A stretch of 64,000 bases of DNA from Raskinella chloraquaticus (SeqCode) (GTDB lineage Bacteria; Pseudomonadota; Alphaproteobacteria; Rhizobiales; UBA4765). Below are positions 16,434 to 25,657 of this stretch, piece by piece. The position numbers and the translations under genes were made by a program. The first letter of the stretch is position 1; each line of letters opens with the position of its first letter. The stretch is from positions 20,053-84,052 of the forward strand of contig DEZK01000041.1 in the NCBI GenBank assembly GCA_002365175.1. The letters are read 5' to 3'. The notes beneath the pieces are model-generated. The model did no database searches. It worked only from the letters and a program-made list of their open reading frames with translations, and was not told the origin of the DNA.

Positions 16434-18401
16434 TCAGGCGGCGACCGAAGTATGCTCGCCCACCAGCGCCACCAGGTCGAACATGATGCGGTTGAGATCG
16501 AAATCCTTTGGCGTATAGACCGCGCTGACGCCTGCTTTCTTCAGCGCTTCGGCGTCTTCGGTCGGGATAATGCCGCCAACCACCAGCGGAATATCGCTCA
16601 AACCGCGCGCTTTGAGCGTCGCCAGCACATCCGCCACCAGCGGCAGATGGCTGCCCGACAGGACCGACAGGCCGATGACATGGGCACGGCGCGCTATCGC
16701 CTGATCGACGATTTCGGCAGGCGTCAGGCGGATGCCATCGTAAACGACCTCGATGCCGCAATCGCGCGCCCTGACGGCAATCTGTTCAGCCCCGTTGGAA
16801 TGCCCGTCAAGACCCGGCTTTCCGACCACAAACGTCATGCGCCGGCCAAGCTTCTGTGAGACCGCATCAACTGCCGCTCTCACGTCGTCGAGCCCCTCGA
16901 CATCGTTGCGCGCTGCCCGCCCGACGCCGGTCGGTGCCCGGTATTGGCCGAAGATCTGGCGCAACGCCTCGCCCCATTCGCCGGTGGTGACGCCGGCCTT
17001 GGCGCAGGCAATCGACGGCTCCATGATGTTGCGCCCCGACGATGCAGCCGCGCGCAGAGCCGCCAGCGCTTCCGCCACCGCTTGCTCATCGCGGGCCTGA
17101 CGCCAGGCTTCCAGACGCGCCACCTGCTCGGCCTCAACCGCCGGATCAACCATTTCGATCGCGTCCGCGCCCGTGCCAAGCGGCGAGGGATAACCATCCT
17201 TGAAGGCGTTGACGCCAACGACGATCTGCTCGCTTCTCTCGATCGCCTCAAGCCGCGCCGTATTGCTCGCAACCAAACGCTCTTTGAGATAGCCGCTATC
17301 AATCGCCGTCACCGCCCCGCCGATCTCGGCAATGCGCCGCAATTCCTCACGCGCCTGCTGCTTGAGTTCATCGACCTTGCGGGCGATTTCGGGCGAGCCA
17401 TCGAAAATATCGCCATATTCCAGCAGGTCCGTTTCATAGGCCATGATCTGCTGCATGCGCAGCGACCATTGCTGGTCAAAGGGGCGCGGCAGGCCAAGCG
17501 CCTCGTTCCAGGCGGGCAGCTGGACGGCGCGTGCGCGCGCCTTCTTCGACAGCACCACCGCCAGCATCTCGATCATGATGCGCGAGATGTTGTTTTCCGC
17601 CTGCTGCTCGGTAAGGCCGAGGCTGTTCACCTGCACGCCGTAGCGAAAGCGCCGGTGCTTTTCATCCCTCACCGCGTAACGCTCAGCCGTGATCTCGTCC
17701 CACAATTCGGTGAAGGCGCGCATCTTGCAGATTTCGGTCACAAAGCGCATGCCGGCATTGACGAAGAAAGAAATCGAGCCGACGACGCCCCCGAACGCTT
17801 CCTCGCTCACATCACCCGAGGCTTTGACCGCATCGAGAATAGCAATCGCGGTGGCAAGCGCGTAGGCCAGTTCCTGAACCGGCGTCGCGCCCGCTTCCTG
17901 CAGATGGTAGCTGCACACATTCATCGGGTTCCATTTCGGCAGCGCCCGATTGGTGAAGGTGATGACGTCACGCGTCAGCCTGATCGAGGGATCGGGCGGA
18001 AACACGTAAGTGCCCCGCGACAGATATTCCTTGATGATGTCGTTTTGCGTCGTTCCCGCAAGGCACTGCCGGTCCTCGCCGCGCTCATCGGCCAACGCGA
18101 CGTAAAGCGCCAGCAGCCACGGCGCTGTCGCATTGATAGTCATCGACGTGTTCATTTTCTCAAGCGGAATGCCGTCGAAAAGCTGGCGCATATCCCCAAG
18201 ATGGCCAACCGGCACACCCACTTTGCCAACCTCGCCGCGCGCCAGAATATGGTCGCTGTCATAGCCGGTCTGGGTTGGCAGATCGAAGGCGATCGATAGC
18301 CCCGTCTGCCCCTTGGCGAGGTTGGCGCGATAGAGCGCGTTTGACTTTTCCGCCGTCGAATGCCCGGCATACGTCCTGAAAATCCAAGGTTTATCGCGCA
18401 T
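16434..18401 (-). CDS. ecm: Ethylmalonyl-CoA mutase
   Basis: Adenosylcobalamin-dependent isomerisation of (2R)-ethylmalonyl-CoA to (2S)-methylsuccinyl-CoA. 655 aa: the TIM-barrel substrate domain has FRTYAGHSTAEKSN, GLSIAFDLPTQTGYDSD and NTSMTINATAPWLLALY; the C-terminal B12 domain (about 520-655) has LDGHSNGAEQIAVRA, the D-x-H-x-x-G cobalt-ligand motif. At 655 aa it is shorter than methylmalonyl-CoA mutase large subunits (about 710-720), as known for Ecm. It is divergent from ccr, which settles the call. An operator candidate lies 35 bp upstream. Confidence 0.95.
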   Translation of the reverse strand: MRDKPWIFRTYAGHSTAEKSNALYRANLAKGQTGLSIAFDLPTQTGYDSDHILARGEVGKVGVPVGHLGDMRQLFDGIPLEKMNTSMTINATAPWLLALYVALADERGEDRQCLAGTTQNDIIKEYLSRGTYVFPPDPSIRLTRDVITFTNRALPKWNPMNVCSYHLQEAGATPVQELAYALATAIAILDAVKASGDVSEEAFGGVVGSISFFVNAGMRFVTEICKMRAFTELWDEITAERYAVRDEKHRRFRYGVQVNSLGLTEQQAENNISRIMIEMLAVVLSKKARARAVQLPAWNEALGLPRPFDQQWSLRMQQIMAYETDLLEYGDIFDGSPEIARKVDELKQQAREELRRIAEIGGAVTAIDSGYLKERLVASNTARLEAIERSEQIVVGVNAFKDGYPSPLGTGADAIEMVDPAVEAEQVARLEAWRQARDEQAVAEALAALRAAASSGRNIMEPSIACAKAGVTTGEWGEALRQIFGQYRAPTGVGRAARNDVEGLDDVRAAVDAVSQKLGRRMTFVVGKPGLDGHSNGAEQIAVRARDCGIEVVYDGIRLTPAEIVDQAIARRAHVIGLSVLSGSHLPLVADVLATLKARGLSDIPLVVGGIIPTEDAEALKKAGVSAVYTPKDFDLNRIMFDLVALVGEHTSVAA

Positions 18402-18435
18402 GGCCTGCTCCCCGCAGCGTGCTGAGTGACGCCCT

Positions 18436-18450
18436 TATCGCAGCGCACAA
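18436..18450. promoter_or_regulatory. EMC-box 2, operator candidate upstream of ecm
   Basis: TATCGCAGCGCACAA on the plus strand (TTGTGCGCTGCGATA in the ecm sense), matching the mcd box at 12 of 15 positions. It lies 35 bp before the ecm start in the 252-bp divergent ecm/ccr promoter region. Confidence 0.5.
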
Positions 18451-18601
18451 GAGCTGTGACAAGATTGCACGAAGACGGATGATGATCACAGGGAGGGGGC
18501 AGACTGATCAGCTGCGACAGATCGCGACGTCTGCCAATATGAATTCCGCCTTATGCCCCCGCTCAAGCAGAGGCTTGCCGCTCTCGCCTTGCCGCACTAC
18601 A

Positions 18602-18631
18602 CTGTGCAATGCACAATTTTGCGCTGCGTTG
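18602..18631. promoter_or_regulatory. EMC-boxes 3 and 4, operator candidates upstream of ccr
   Basis: The first (18602-18616, CTGTGCAATGCACAA) contains the perfect palindrome TGTGCA-A-TGCACA. The second abuts it (18617-18628, TTTTGCGCTGCG) and matches the ecm box core at 11 of 12 positions. The pair ends 22 bp before the ccr ATG and covers the likely promoter or leader. Confidence 0.55.
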
Positions 18632-18653
18632 CATCAGACCTGGAGAGACGCCG

Positions 18654-19928
18654 ATGTCCGCGACCGCTGCCAAGCCTGTCCTGGTGAAGGCGAGTTATCC
18701 GATTAATGAAATTCCGCCGCTTGGCCACGTGCCCGAGCGTATGACCGGCTGGACGATCCGCAAGGACCGCCACGGCCCGCCTGACACCTCGATGTTGCTC
18801 GAGGAAGTGCCGACGTGGACGATCGGTGATGACGAGGTGCTGATGCTGGTGATGGCAGGCGGCGTCAATTATAACGGCGTGTGGGCGGCCCTCGGACAAC
18901 CGATCTCGCCGCTCGACGGCCACAAGCAGCCCTTCCATATCGCCGGCTCCGATGCGTCAGGCGTGGTGTGGGCAGTCGGCCCCAAGGTCAAGCGCTGGAA
19001 AATCGGTGATGAGGTGATCGTCCATTGCAACCAGGACGATGGCGATGACGAGGAATGCAATGGTGGCGATCCGATGTTCTCGCCCTCCCAGCGCATCTGG
19101 GGTTACGAGACGCCGGACGGCTCATTTTCGCAATTCTGCCGCGTGCAGGCCCGCCAGCTGATGCCGAAACCCAAACACCTCACCTGGGAGGAGGCAGCCT
19201 GCTACACTTTGACGCTGGCCACCGCCTATCGCATGTTGTTTGGCCACGCCCCGCACACCTTGAAACCCGGTGACAACGTTCTCGTCTGGGGCGCCTCCGG
19301 CGGCCTTGGCGTCTTCGGCGTCCAGCTTGCCGCAGCCTCCGGCGCCAACGCCATCGGCGTCATTTCGGATGAATCGAAGCGTGATTACGTGTTGAGCCTC
19401 GGTGCCAAGGGCGTCATCAACCGCAAGGACTTTACCTGCTGGGGCCAGATGCCGACCGTCAATTCCGAGGAATATGGCGCATGGACGAAGGAAGCCCGCC
19501 GCTTCGGCAAGGCGATCTGGGATATCACCGGCAAGAAGGATGTCGATATTGTTTTCGAGCATCCCGGTGAAGCCACTTTCCCGGTCTCCTGCCTGGTGGT
19601 GAAGCGCGGCGGCATGGTCGTTTTCTGCGCCGGGACATCAGGCTTCAATATCACGTTTGACGCCCGCTATGTGTGGATGCGCCAGAAGCGCATTCAGGGC
19701 TCTCATTTCGCTCACCTGAAACAAGCCTCCGCCGCCAATGAATTTGTCGTGCGCCGCCTTGTCGATCCCTGCATGTCGGAAGTCGTCCCGTTCGAAAAAA
19801 TCCCGGCAGCCCACATGAAGATGTGGAAGAACCAGCACGCGCCCGGCAACATGGCCGTCCTCGTCTGCTCTCCGCGGCCCGGTCTTCGTACCTTCGAGGA
19901 TGTTCTGGAAGCGCACGCCGGCGCCTGA
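18654..19928 (+). CDS. ccr: Crotonyl-CoA carboxylase/reductase
   Basis: NADPH-dependent reductive carboxylation of crotonyl-CoA to (2S)-ethylmalonyl-CoA, the defining EMC step. 424 aa medium-chain dehydrogenase fold, with NYNGVWAALGQPIS near residues 70-83, the Ccr insert VIVHCNQDDGDDEECNGGDPM, the nucleotide loop WGASGGLGVFGVQLA and the C-terminal HFAHLKQASAANEFV. The length and the acidic-cysteine insert distinguish Ccr from other enoyl reductases. ATG 18654 has GGAGAG seven bases upstream; the upstream frame start at 18609 lies inside the operator region and is rejected. Confidence 0.97.
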   Translation: MSATAAKPVLVKASYPINEIPPLGHVPERMTGWTIRKDRHGPPDTSMLLEEVPTWTIGDDEVLMLVMAGGVNYNGVWAALGQPISPLDGHKQPFHIAGSDASGVVWAVGPKVKRWKIGDEVIVHCNQDDGDDEECNGGDPMFSPSQRIWGYETPDGSFSQFCRVQARQLMPKPKHLTWEEAACYTLTLATAYRMLFGHAPHTLKPGDNVLVWGASGGLGVFGVQLAAASGANAIGVISDESKRDYVLSLGAKGVINRKDFTCWGQMPTVNSEEYGAWTKEARRFGKAIWDITGKKDVDIVFEHPGEATFPVSCLVVKRGGMVVFCAGTSGFNITFDARYVWMRQKRIQGSHFAHLKQASAANEFVVRRLVDPCMSEVVPFEKIPAAHMKMWKNQHAPGNMAVLVCSPRPGLRTFEDVLEAHAGA

Positions 19929-19998
19929 ACGAACCTTGCGCCCGGCGCTGGCGACCGCTATGACCCCGCGCGCCTGAAACGCGCGCAGGAGATAAGCG

Positions 19999-21108
19999 AT
20001 GGCCAATTTCAAACTGCTGCTTTTGCCCGGTGACGGCATCGGCCCCGAAGTGATGGGCCAGGCCGAGGCCATCGTCAGCTTTCTCGACAAACAGGGCATT
20101 GTCGGATTTTCCGTCGAACGCGATCTGGTCGGCGGCGCTGCCTATGACGCGCACGGCGTGGCGATCAGCGATGCGGCCATGGACCGGGCGCAGGAGGCCG
20201 ATGCAGTCCTCTTTGGCGCCGTCGGCGGGCCGAAATGGGACAAGGTGCCCTATCAGCACCGCCCGGAGGCCGGGCTTTTACGGCTACGCAAGGATATGGG
20301 GCTTTTTGCCAATCTGCGCCCTGCCATCTGCTATCCAGCCCTTGCGGACGCCTCTTCGCTCAAAAAAGAGCTGGTCGAGGGGCTCGACATGATGATCGTG
20401 CGCGAGCTGACGGGCGGCGTCTATTTCGGCGAGCCCAAGGAAATCGTCACGCTGGAGAATGGCGAGAAGCGCGGCGTCGATACGCAGGTCTACACCACCC
20501 ATGAAATCGACCGCATTGCCCGCGTTGCCTTTGATCTGGCGCGCCTTCGCCGCAACAAGGTGTCATCGGCCGAAAAGCGTAACGTCATGAAAACCGGCGT
20601 TTTGTGGAACGAGGTGGTAACCGCCATCCATAAGCGCGATTATAGCGATGTGACGCTCGAACATGTGCTGGCCGATAATTGCGCCATGCAGCTCGTGCGC
20701 ACGCCAAAGCAGTTCGACGTCATCGTCTGCGACAATCTCTTTGGCGATATTCTCTCAGACGTTGCGGCCATGCTGACGGGCTCGCTTGGCATGTTGCCCT
20801 CAGCCTCTCTTGGCGCAACGGACATCAACACCGGGAAGCGCAAGGCGCTCTATGAGCCGGTTCATGGCTCGGCGCCTGATATCGCCGGGCAGAGCGCTGC
20901 CAACCCTCTGGCGATGATCGCCTCGCTTGCCATGGCGCTGCGCTATTCGTTTGGCGAGGGGAAACTCGCCGACGCGCTGGAAGCAGCCCTTGCCGATGTC
21001 CTGGCCGCCGGCACCCGCACCCGCGATATCGCGGCGCCTGGCACCAACGCCGTATCGACGACGGACATGGGCAGCGCCGTGCTGAAAGCTTTCCAGAAAC
21101 GGCTGTGA
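19999..21108 (+). CDS. leuB: 3-isopropylmalate dehydrogenase
   Basis: NAD-dependent oxidative decarboxylation in leucine synthesis. 369 aa, with LLLPGDGIGPEVM at 6-18, DAVLFGAVGGPKWD (LeuB-specific) near 68-81, the catalytic ERTGGVYFG-type segment VRELTGGVYFGEP, and VCDNLFGDILSDVAAMLTGSLGMLPSASLG. A GGAG-type ribosome site precedes ATG 19999. It follows ccr on the same strand after 70 bp, but leucine synthesis and EMC are not obviously linked, so I do not assume an operon. Confidence 0.95.
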   Translation: MANFKLLLLPGDGIGPEVMGQAEAIVSFLDKQGIVGFSVERDLVGGAAYDAHGVAISDAAMDRAQEADAVLFGAVGGPKWDKVPYQHRPEAGLLRLRKDMGLFANLRPAICYPALADASSLKKELVEGLDMMIVRELTGGVYFGEPKEIVTLENGEKRGVDTQVYTTHEIDRIARVAFDLARLRRNKVSSAEKRNVMKTGVLWNEVVTAIHKRDYSDVTLEHVLADNCAMQLVRTPKQFDVIVCDNLFGDILSDVAAMLTGSLGMLPSASLGATDINTGKRKALYEPVHGSAPDIAGQSAANPLAMIASLAMALRYSFGEGKLADALEAALADVLAAGTRTRDIAAPGTNAVSTTDMGSAVLKAFQKRL

Positions 21109-21113
21109 AGGCG

Positions 21114-21971
21114 CTAAACGCTTTCCTGCTCAAGGTAGAAAAAGACATGGGAGCGGCTGCGCTCCCCTTCACTATATCCTCTGGCGCGCAGCAGCGCGAA
21201 AACATCACGCGTCCACATGGCGCTGCTGTCTTTCATCAGCAGCACGCGGGGCAGAAGGGCTGCGGCTGCCGTCTCGACGAAAGACCACAAAACGAGATCC
21301 TCCGAACCGCTGATATCCACCTTCATCACATCCGCGCCTTCAAACCCTTCCTCGATCAGTACCGCTTCGAGCTTGCGGCCACGTACCTTGACGCTTTCTC
21401 CCTGGCCGCGTCCGCCGATGCGCGACCCGCCGCGATCGCGCTGATCGATAAAAAGATCGACCTCGCCTTCCCGGTCCGCCAGCGCAATGCCAAGCGGGCG
21501 AATATCAAACCCCGGATGGTTCTCTACGTTGAAGGCAAGTCTCTCACGTATGTCCGGCTGCGGCTCGATCGCCAGCACCCGCGCCCTGCCGCCGGCAAGC
21601 TGCGCGGCCATCAGTGAAAAGAGCCCGACATTGGCGCCCAGGTCGATGAATGTGAACAGGCTTTTGCGGGCGACCGCCTCGCGTGCCAACCGCGCCAGCA
21701 CCATGCGCTCCAGCGGATGAAAAAGCTGCGGCGTGTAGAGCGCGGCCTTTTCACACGTATTGCCCACGGGATAGAGCCGCAACCTGAGGTTGAAATGAGT
21801 AACGTCGACGCCCGCTTCGCCAAGCCTGGCCATCGCACGGCGCCGCAAGAGGATGGCGGTGCGCATGCCAAGCCAGTTTCCCGGCAATCGTGACGTGATC
21901 GCCTGGATCAGGCGATGGGCACCGCGCGGGACGGACGAGCCAAACGGCCTTGTATCGACATAAAGATGCAT
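21114..21971 (-). CDS. FkbM-family SAM-dependent methyltransferase
   Basis: 285 aa. A class I methyltransferase core with the SAM-binding motif FTFIDLGANVGLFSLMAAQ, followed by VLAIEPQPDIRERLAFNVENH and the FkbM-typical D-x-x-G/S element DVMKVDISGSEDLVLWS. Family members O-methylate polysaccharides or secondary metabolites. The ATG shares its A with the stop of the upstream hydroxyacid dehydrogenase gene (TAATG), so translation is coupled. The frame extends to 22040, but the coupled ATG is clearly better. It converges with leuB at 5 bp spacing. Acceptor unknown. Confidence 0.8.
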   Translation of the reverse strand: MHLYVDTRPFGSSVPRGAHRLIQAITSRLPGNWLGMRTAILLRRRAMARLGEAGVDVTHFNLRLRLYPVGNTCEKAALYTPQLFHPLERMVLARLAREAVARKSLFTFIDLGANVGLFSLMAAQLAGGRARVLAIEPQPDIRERLAFNVENHPGFDIRPLGIALADREGEVDLFIDQRDRGGSRIGGRGQGESVKVRGRKLEAVLIEEGFEGADVMKVDISGSEDLVLWSFVETAAAALLPRVLLMKDSSAMWTRDVFALLRARGYSEGERSRSHVFFYLEQESV

Positions 21972-22942
21972 TATCGCCCTGTACGCGGCGGCACCGGCGT
22001 TTCCGGCACGGGGGTCAGCGGCCCTTTTCCCTCTTTCCACGAAATGAGGTTATCGACCACCAGCATGCCCATCGCATCGCGCGTATAGGTGGTCGCAGAG
22101 CCTACATGCGGGGCAAGGGCCACATTATCAAGTGCCATCAGCTCGGCTGGAACCTTCGGCTCGAACTCGAAGACATCGAGGCCCGCCGAGCCAAGCTTGC
22201 CTGTCTTCAGGCAATCAATGAGGGCTGTTTCGTCGACAACCGGGCCGCGCGCCACATTGACGAGGCACCCTTGTGGCCCAAGCGCCTCGATCACGTCACG
22301 GCTGACCAGATGATGGGTGGCCGCACCGCCCGGCGTGATCACGATGAGCACGTCGCTGTCAGCCGCCATTTCCGTCAGATTTCCATAGTAACGGAACGGC
22401 AGGCCGGCTTTGGCCGAGCGGGCATGGTAGGAAATGCCGGCGATGTTGAAGCCCGAAAGGCGTTTGGCAATGGTCTGGCCGATACGCCCGAAGCCAAGAA
22501 TGCCGACCCGTTTGCCAATCAGTGTGCCGGTCAGGGGAAAATTACCACCGGGCCATTTGCCGGCGCGCACGAAGGCGTCAGCCTGCGGCATGCGACGAAT
22601 GGCGCCAAGCAGCAGGGCGATTGTCGTATCGGCCACCTCGTCATTGAGCACATCAGGCGTATTGGTGACAACGATACCGCGCTTGGCACAGGCAGCCGTA
22701 TCGACGCTATCGTAACCGACGCCGAAATTGCCGACGATCTCCAGCTTGGGCAACTGATCTATCAGATCGGCCTTGCACGGCGCCCCGCCCGAGGCGACGA
22801 CAAAACGACATTGCGCACCAAGCCTCGAGACAAGCGCCGCCGGATCATCCGCCAGCCACATCTCATGGACGCTGAAGGCATGCCCGAGCGCCTCGCGCGC
22901 CTTCTGGGGCAGGGGTTTCAACAGCAGACAATCGGGCTTCAT
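21971..22942 (-). CDS. D-isomer-specific 2-hydroxyacid dehydrogenase
   Basis: NAD(P)-dependent interconversion of 2-keto and D-2-hydroxy acids (glyoxylate/hydroxypyruvate reductase-like). 323 aa with the nucleotide loop GFGRIG near 150, catalytic arginine in VNVARGPVVDE, glutamate in GLDVFEFEPKVP and histidine in APHVGSATTYTRDAM. Start at ATG 22942, just inside the divergent region with the ABC operon; the frame continuing to 23179 would run through that promoter. It probably handles an acid related to the neighbouring sugar-acid catabolism. Exact substrate open. Confidence 0.88.
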   Translation of the reverse strand: MKPDCLLLKPLPQKAREALGHAFSVHEMWLADDPAALVSRLGAQCRFVVASGGAPCKADLIDQLPKLEIVGNFGVGYDSVDTAACAKRGIVVTNTPDVLNDEVADTTIALLLGAIRRMPQADAFVRAGKWPGGNFPLTGTLIGKRVGILGFGRIGQTIAKRLSGFNIAGISYHARSAKAGLPFRYYGNLTEMAADSDVLIVITPGGAATHHLVSRDVIEALGPQGCLVNVARGPVVDETALIDCLKTGKLGSAGLDVFEFEPKVPAELMALDNVALAPHVGSATTYTRDAMGMLVVDNLISWKEGKGPLTPVPETPVPPRTGR

Positions 22943-22990
22943 CAGCACTCTCCTCGTTCCTGTGGTGAACTTAGCCGCTTTACGCCGCGA

Positions 22991-23011
22991 AACGAAATGC
23001 TTGATTTCGTT
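22991..23011. promoter_or_regulatory. 21-bp palindrome in the divergent 2-hydroxyacid dehydrogenase/ABC promoter
   Basis: Perfect 8-bp arms AACGAAAT and ATTTCGTT separated by GCTTG. The right arm runs into TTGACA (23010-23015), a good -35 hexamer reading toward the ABC operon. Position and symmetry suggest an operator for a dimeric repressor (GntR, LacI or IclR type). No such regulator gene is in the neighbourhood. Confidence 0.55.
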
Positions 23012-23119
23012 GACAGGCATGAGATGCTGCTGCCTGAGTATGCATTCGCCCACAAGAGGCGATGGTCGTTTTGGGCCTGAACCACAGCGAACCAGCAGAT
23101 ATGCTCGGGGGAGGACAGT

Positions 23120-24181
<1,062 letters not shown>

Positions 24182-24250
24182 CATACATGTATTGAACGTC
24201 ACTTATCAAAGAGCAGCCGGACAAACCGGCGTTATTCAACGGAGGAAACG

Positions 24251-25558
24251 ATGACTTTCAACGGATTAACCCGCCGCTCGATTCTCGCAGGTGGCGCTGC
24301 AATGGCCGCTGGCGGCAGCGATCTTCTCGGCTTCGCCAAAGCCTGGGCCCAGGCTTCACCCTTCAAGCCGGAAGCCGGCGCCAAGCTCAGTCTGCTGCGC
24401 TGGAAGCGCTTCGTCGCGGCAGAAGATGACGCCTTCGTCGCAACGCTCGATGCCTTTACCAAGGCAACCGGCGTGACGGTGACGGTATCAAATGAATCCT
24501 ATGAGGATGTCCAACCCAAGGCCTCGGTCGCCGCCAATACCGGACAGGGACCTGACATCATCTGGGGCCTGCATTCTCTTGCCCATCTCTTTCCCGCCAA
24601 GCTCGTCGACATGTCCGACCTTTGCGATTACCTCGGCAAAAAATATGGCGGCTGGGTTCCTCTCGCCGAAGCCTATGGCAAAAGCGGCGGCAAATGGATC
24701 TGCATTCCCATCGGCACCAGCGGCGCGATGATCAATTACCGCAAATCTTCCGTTGAAAAAGCCGGTTTCAAGGAGTTTCCTGCCGACACCGCTGGCTTCC
24801 TTGAGCTGTGCAAGGCCCTGAAAGCCAATGGTACGCCGGCTGGTTTCCCCTTCGGGCATGCTTCGGGCGATGCCAATAGTTTCGTGCATTGGCTTCTTTG
24901 GTCGCATGGCGGCTACCTTGTCGACAAGAACGACAAGGTCATCATCAATTCGCCGGAAACCGTGAAGGCGCTTGAATATGCCAAGGCTCTCTACGACACC
25001 TTCATCCCCGGCACCGTGTCGTGGAATGACGCGTCAAACAACAAGGCCTTCCTTGCCGGCGAGCTGCATCTGACCGCCAACGGCATCTCCATTTACGTTG
25101 CCGCCAAGAACGACAAGAAGGATTTCGCCGACGATATTCATCACGGCTACTATCCGGTGGGCCCGGTTGGCAAACCGCAGGAACTGCATCTGTGCTATCC
25201 GGCGATGATCTTCAACTATACGAAATTCCCTAACGCGTCTAAGGCGTTACTCGCCTTCATGCTGGAGAAAGAACAGTATAGCAAATGGCTGAGCGGCGCT
25301 CAGGGCTACCTGACCCACCTGCTCAACGCCTATGACAGCGACCCGGTATGGACGGATGACCCGAAGCGAACCGTCTTTCGTGAATCCTCCAAGCGCTCGC
25401 TGCCGGCGAGCGGCATCGGCAAGATCGGTGAAGCGGCGGCGTCCGCTCTTGCCGACTTCCTCGTCGTCGACATGTTTGCCAACTACGTGACGGGGCGCGA
25501 GGATATCAAGGGTGCCATCGCCTCAACCGAACGTCTGGCAAAACGCATCTATCGCTGA
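24251..25558 (+). CDS. ABC transporter substrate-binding protein, family 1 (Tat-type leader)
   Basis: Periplasmic receptor of the importer. 435 aa. The N-terminus TRRSILAGGAAMAAGG has a twin-arginine followed by a hydrophobic stretch ending in AWA-QA, so Tat export with signal peptidase cleavage is likely. The mature part has the maltose-binding-type layout, with LRWKRFVAAEDDAFVATLDAFTKATGVTV and GPDIIWGLHSLAHLF. A GGAGG site precedes ATG 24251. In the gap before it lies a GCCGG/CCGGC hairpin (24216-24230). Ligand unknown; context suggests a sugar, polyol or sugar acid. Confidence 0.9.
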   Translation: MTFNGLTRRSILAGGAAMAAGGSDLLGFAKAWAQASPFKPEAGAKLSLLRWKRFVAAEDDAFVATLDAFTKATGVTVTVSNESYEDVQPKASVAANTGQGPDIIWGLHSLAHLFPAKLVDMSDLCDYLGKKYGGWVPLAEAYGKSGGKWICIPIGTSGAMINYRKSSVEKAGFKEFPADTAGFLELCKALKANGTPAGFPFGHASGDANSFVHWLLWSHGGYLVDKNDKVIINSPETVKALEYAKALYDTFIPGTVSWNDASNNKAFLAGELHLTANGISIYVAAKNDKKDFADDIHHGYYPVGPVGKPQELHLCYPAMIFNYTKFPNASKALLAFMLEKEQYSKWLSGAQGYLTHLLNAYDSDPVWTDDPKRTVFRESSKRSLPASGIGKIGEAAASALADFLVVDMFANYVTGREDIKGAIASTERLAKRIYR

Positions 25559-25570
25559 ACGATCACGCTC

Positions 25571-25598
25571 GCCGGGCAGCTCCCACAGGCTGTCCGGC
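25571..25598 (+). other. Stem-loop after the binding-protein gene
   Basis: GCCGGGCAGC and GCTGTCCGGC form a 10-bp stem with one G-U pair around an 8-nt loop, beginning 12 bp after the stop of the binding-protein gene. No T-run follows. Such hairpins commonly protect the upstream message and give the binding protein more copies than the permeases; that role is inferred. Confidence 0.6.
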
Positions 25599-25657
25599 AG
25601 CGATACTGTCCGCAGCCGTGCCTCCGACCCGGGGCACCACGATGACGGGAATGGACG

